NCBI RefSeq assembly: GCF_042680605.1
Contig: NZ_JBHUEE010000001.1
Coordinates: 682,001-746,000, forward strand
Direction of reading: 5' to 3'
Length of the DNA stretch: 64,000 bases
From: Allobogoriella deserti
GTDB taxonomy: Bacteria > Actinomycetota > Actinomycetes > Actinomycetales > Actinomycetaceae
The notes beneath the pieces were generated by a model. It searched no databases and was not told where the DNA came from. It saw only the letters and a program-made list of their open reading frames with translations. Position numbers and translations under genes: made by a program. Below are positions 61,867 to 64,000 of the stretch, one piece after another. Numbering within the stretch: position 1 is the stretch's first letter; every line of letters starts with the position of its first letter.

Positions 61867-62532
61867 TCAGTCGAACGACGCCGGCGGCGGGCCGAACGCC
61901 TCCCGGGTTCCGGCGACGACGTTCTTACCCAGCATCTTCGTGCCCTGGTAGCCGATCGCGGCACCGACGCCGAACGGGGCCAACCGGCCCAGGGAGACGG
62001 CGGCCGCGCGCGTGAGTCCGAACCGCACCAGCCGACGGGTGAGCGCCTTGTTGACCATCTTCACGGTGCCGAGCGGCAGGCGCGTGATGGCGGCGCGCGC
62101 CCAGTACAGCGTGCCGAGCCCGAGCTGGCCGGAGACTGCGCGGGCACCGTCCTCGCCCAGGAGAGCGGCGAGAAGCAGTGTGCGCCGACGTTCGACGTCG
62201 TCGACCGCGACGCCGTGAACGGCGGCCACCGCCATGACGTGGTTGGCGGACGCGGACAGGAAGGCCGCGGTCTGCGCACCGGTCAGCCCGGTCGCGGCCA
62301 GGGTCCCGACGCCCGGGTAGGCCGCTGCCGCTCCGACCGCACCGCCGAGCCGGGCCGACGAGCGCAGGTACTGCTTCTCCAACCGCTTGATCGCCTCGGC
62401 CGGGGTGATCCCCGGGTTCTCGCGGCGGACGGCGGCGAGCTTGTCCTCGCCCGCCGACCGCTGGACGGCCTGGTCCACCAACCGTTCCAACGTGCGGCGC
62501 CTGCCCGGGCGGTCCCGCCGTGCCGCGTTCAT
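61867..62532 (-). CDS. EcsC-like membrane-associated protein
   Basis: A 221-residue protein with an Arg-rich N-terminus and Gly/Ala-rich helices (RLGGAVGAAAAYPGVGTLAATG, AAVSLGRLAPFGVGAAIGYQGTKMLG). VAAVHGVAVDDVERRRTLLLAALLGEDGARAV resembles the core of the EcsC family, which has no settled function. The ATG at 62532 overlaps the OsmC gene stop (ATGA), so the pair is co-translated. A membrane stress role is possible, but I would not state it. Confidence 0.5.
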   Translation of the reverse strand: MNAARRDRPGRRRTLERLVDQAVQRSAGEDKLAAVRRENPGITPAEAIKRLEKQYLRSSARLGGAVGAAAAYPGVGTLAATGLTGAQTAAFLSASANHVMAVAAVHGVAVDDVERRRTLLLAALLGEDGARAVSGQLGLGTLYWARAAITRLPLGTVKMVNKALTRRLVRFGLTRAAAVSLGRLAPFGVGAAIGYQGTKMLGKNVVAGTREAFGPPPASFD

Positions 62533-62993
62533 CCGGCCACCTCGTCGGTGAAGCGGATCGTGTGCCCCGCCCCCGCCTCGAGGGTCCGCCCGACGGTGCA
62601 CTGGCGCTCGATCGCCAGCTCGGCCCGCTCGAGGGTCTTGGCCAGCGTCGCCTCGTCGAGCCCGGAGAGGTCGGTGACGATCTCGGCGATGATCGCCGAG
62701 TACCGGTTCTCCTCCTCGTCCTTCTCCGCGGAGACGCCGACCGTCGCCGCGAAGTCGTCACCGAGGGCGTGCGCCAGACGGTGATCGGCCGAGAGCGTGC
62801 TGCAGGTCGCCAACGCGATCTGCAGGAGCTCGCCGGGGGTGAACTGGCCCTCGCCGTCGCCCACGAGGACCTCGGCGCCGCGGGAGTTGCGGCCGGTGTA
62901 TGCACGAGTCCCGGTCCGCTCCGCCCACAACGCCTTCGGCGCGGCGTCGACAGCGCTGGGTGGGGACTGCGGTGCGGGCTCGCTGGTGGCCAT
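62529..62993 (-). CDS. OsmC/Ohr-family peroxide-reducing protein
   Basis: A 154-residue protein of the OsmC family, which reduces organic hydroperoxides with two Cys. ALATCSTLSADHRLAHALGDD holds the first Cys and ERQCTVGRTLEAG the second. The family's central helix and strand GQFTPGELLQIALATC are seen. ATG 62993 fits CACGAT-N7; ATG 63002 is an alternative. It is the first gene of a two-gene unit with the EcsC-like gene and is divergent from the G6PD gene 64 bases away. Confidence 0.86.
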   Translation of the reverse strand: MATSEPAPQSPPSAVDAAPKALWAERTGTRAYTGRNSRGAEVLVGDGEGQFTPGELLQIALATCSTLSADHRLAHALGDDFAATVGVSAEKDEEENRYSAIIAEIVTDLSGLDEATLAKTLERAELAIERQCTVGRTLEAGAGHTIRFTDEVAG

Positions 62994-63057
62994 GCCACTC
63001 ATCGTGGCACGCCGCACCCGGGTGGCGCCGCCGGAGCGGCGGACTACCTTGGGCGGC

Positions 63058-64000
63058 GTGACTGACACGCCCGGACGCCCACTGCCCGACGCCGTCGTCA
63101 TCGTGCTCTACGGAGCCACGGGTGATCTTGCGAGCCGCATGGTGCTGCCGGCTCTCGACGAGGTCCGTCGCCGCGGCCTGGTGCCCGAGCACTGGGCGGT
63201 TATCGGCTGCTCGACCGAGGATCTCGACGACGCGCGGTTCCGCGACCACGTCGCCGAGGCCGTCCGCGCTGGTGGTGCCGGCGAAGACAACACCGACGCC
63301 GGCGCCTGGATCGAGCGCGTGCGTTACGCCGGCGGTGGTTTTACCGAGGACGACGCCGGTGAGCTGCCGCAGGTGCTGACCGAGGTCAGCCAGCAGGTCG
63401 GCGACGCGGCCGGTACCGAACCGCTCCTCGTGCACTTCCTCGCCGTCCCGCCCGGGGCGTTCGCCTCGATCACGCGTGGGCTGGGTCGCCACGGCCTCGC
63501 CGAGGGCAGCCGCGTCGTCTTCGAGAAGCCGTACGGAACATCGCTGGAGTCCTTCGAGGAACTCGACCGCGACGTCAAGGAGGTCTTGAGCGAGGAACAG
63601 ATCTTCCGCATCGACCACTTCCTCGGCAAGGAAGGCGTGCAGACCCTGTACGTCCTGCGCTTCGCCAATCAACTGTTCGGTTCGGAGTGGGACCGCTCGA
63701 GTGTGGAGCAGGTTCAGATCGATGTGCCCGAGGATCTCGACGTCACGAACCGGATCCGGTTCTACGAGGAGACCGGAGCCGCGCTCGACATGATCGTCAC
63801 GCACCTGTTCCAGGTGGCCGGTCAGGTGGCGATGGAGCCGCCGGCCGACCTGCGTGACCCGGACTCGGTCAACGACGCCCGCGAACGGGTGCTCCAGGCC
63901 TTCCGTCAGCTCGACCCCGCCCAGGACGTGGTACTCGGCCAGTTCGAGGGGTACCGGCAGATCGACGGCGCGGCGCCGGACTCGACCACGGACACGTTCG
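63058..64000 (+). CDS. Glucose-6-phosphate dehydrogenase-like, 3' partial
   Basis: At least 314 residues of an NADP-dependent glucose-6-phosphate dehydrogenase-type protein, cut off by the window end. Family motifs are the cofactor loop YGATGDLASR (usually GATGDLAKR or -SR), VFEKPYGTSL, and the catalytic RIDHFLGKEGVQTLYVLRFAN. The sequence after that is EQVQIDVPEDLDVTNRIRFYEETGA, in the substrate/dimer region. GTG 63058 is seven bases after TACCTT. It may be a second G6PD or the only one. If active, it makes 6-phosphogluconolactone for NADPH supply. Confidence 0.88.
   Translation, partial: MTDTPGRPLPDAVVIVLYGATGDLASRMVLPALDEVRRRGLVPEHWAVIGCSTEDLDDARFRDHVAEAVRAGGAGEDNTDAGAWIERVRYAGGGFTEDDAGELPQVLTEVSQQVGDAAGTEPLLVHFLAVPPGAFASITRGLGRHGLAEGSRVVFEKPYGTSLESFEELDRDVKEVLSEEQIFRIDHFLGKEGVQTLYVLRFANQLFGSEWDRSSVEQVQIDVPEDLDVTNRIRFYEETGAALDMIVTHLFQVAGQVAMEPPADLRDPDSVNDARERVLQAFRQLDPAQDVVLGQFEGYRQIDGAAPDSTTDTF

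Overview
The window is very GC-rich DNA (third codon positions almost always G or C) from an actinobacterium. It carries a mycoredoxin, a mycothiol-type DinB-like protein, WhiB7, UvrD2, UPF0182, the GlgE glucan pathway and many apparently leaderless transcripts. The set fits a free-living mycothiol-making Actinomycetes member, possibly of Micrococcales type (inference; no search was run). There are no mobile elements, CRISPR arrays or rRNA genes. One tRNA (initiator Met) is present.

Layout. 1-6.4 kb: a tightly overlapping plus-strand sugar operon: nagA (5' end outside the window), GH1 beta-glycosidase, a small Cys/His protein, a GPH-type sugar symporter, a ChbG/YdjC-like deacetylase and a CehA/McbA-type PHP metallohydrolase, probably for amino-sugar or chito-oligosaccharide use. 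6.4-14.7 kb: mixed small genes, a DivIVA-type coiled-coil protein, an envelope pair (membrane protein plus lipoprotein), a YbbN-like thioredoxin/TPR protein and a MarR regulator divergent from a mycothiol-type protein across a dense array of palindromic half-sites. 14.7-25.3 kb: alpha-glucan/trehalose metabolism, with glgE-treS-mak-glgB on the minus strand divergent from glgP, which carries an apparent 1-base deletion. 25.4-30.1 kb: AraC/DUF2000 pair, trpS and glgX. 30.3-34.4 kb: etfB-etfA-cysteine desulfurase-mnmA. 34.5-37.5 kb: Gfo/Idh oxidoreductase, ThuA-like protein and a glycosyltransferase.

37.7-53.6 kb resembles the mycobacterial nudC-uvrD2-mrx1-whiB7-zincin-PDZ protease-UPF0182 neighbourhood. 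Here an ABC-2 exporter and a divergent two-component system sit between mrx1 and uvrD2. whiB7 has a WhiB7-type promoter, a 45-codon upstream ORF and an attenuator hairpin. 53.7-64 kb: initiator tRNA with its own promoter and terminator, LysR/MFS pair, a luciferase-like oxidoreductase, thyA-folA, an hsp20 gene preceded by both a CIRCE (HrcA) and a near-perfect HAIR (HspR) element, a proline iminopeptidase, an OsmC protein and the start of a glucose-6-phosphate dehydrogenase.

The genes are mostly chromosomal housekeeping and carbon storage. The most notable points are the glgP frameshift, the double heat-shock operator, the whiB7 leader, the MarR half-site array and a recurring arrangement in which a -10 hexamer lies 5-7 bases before the start codon of about twenty genes.
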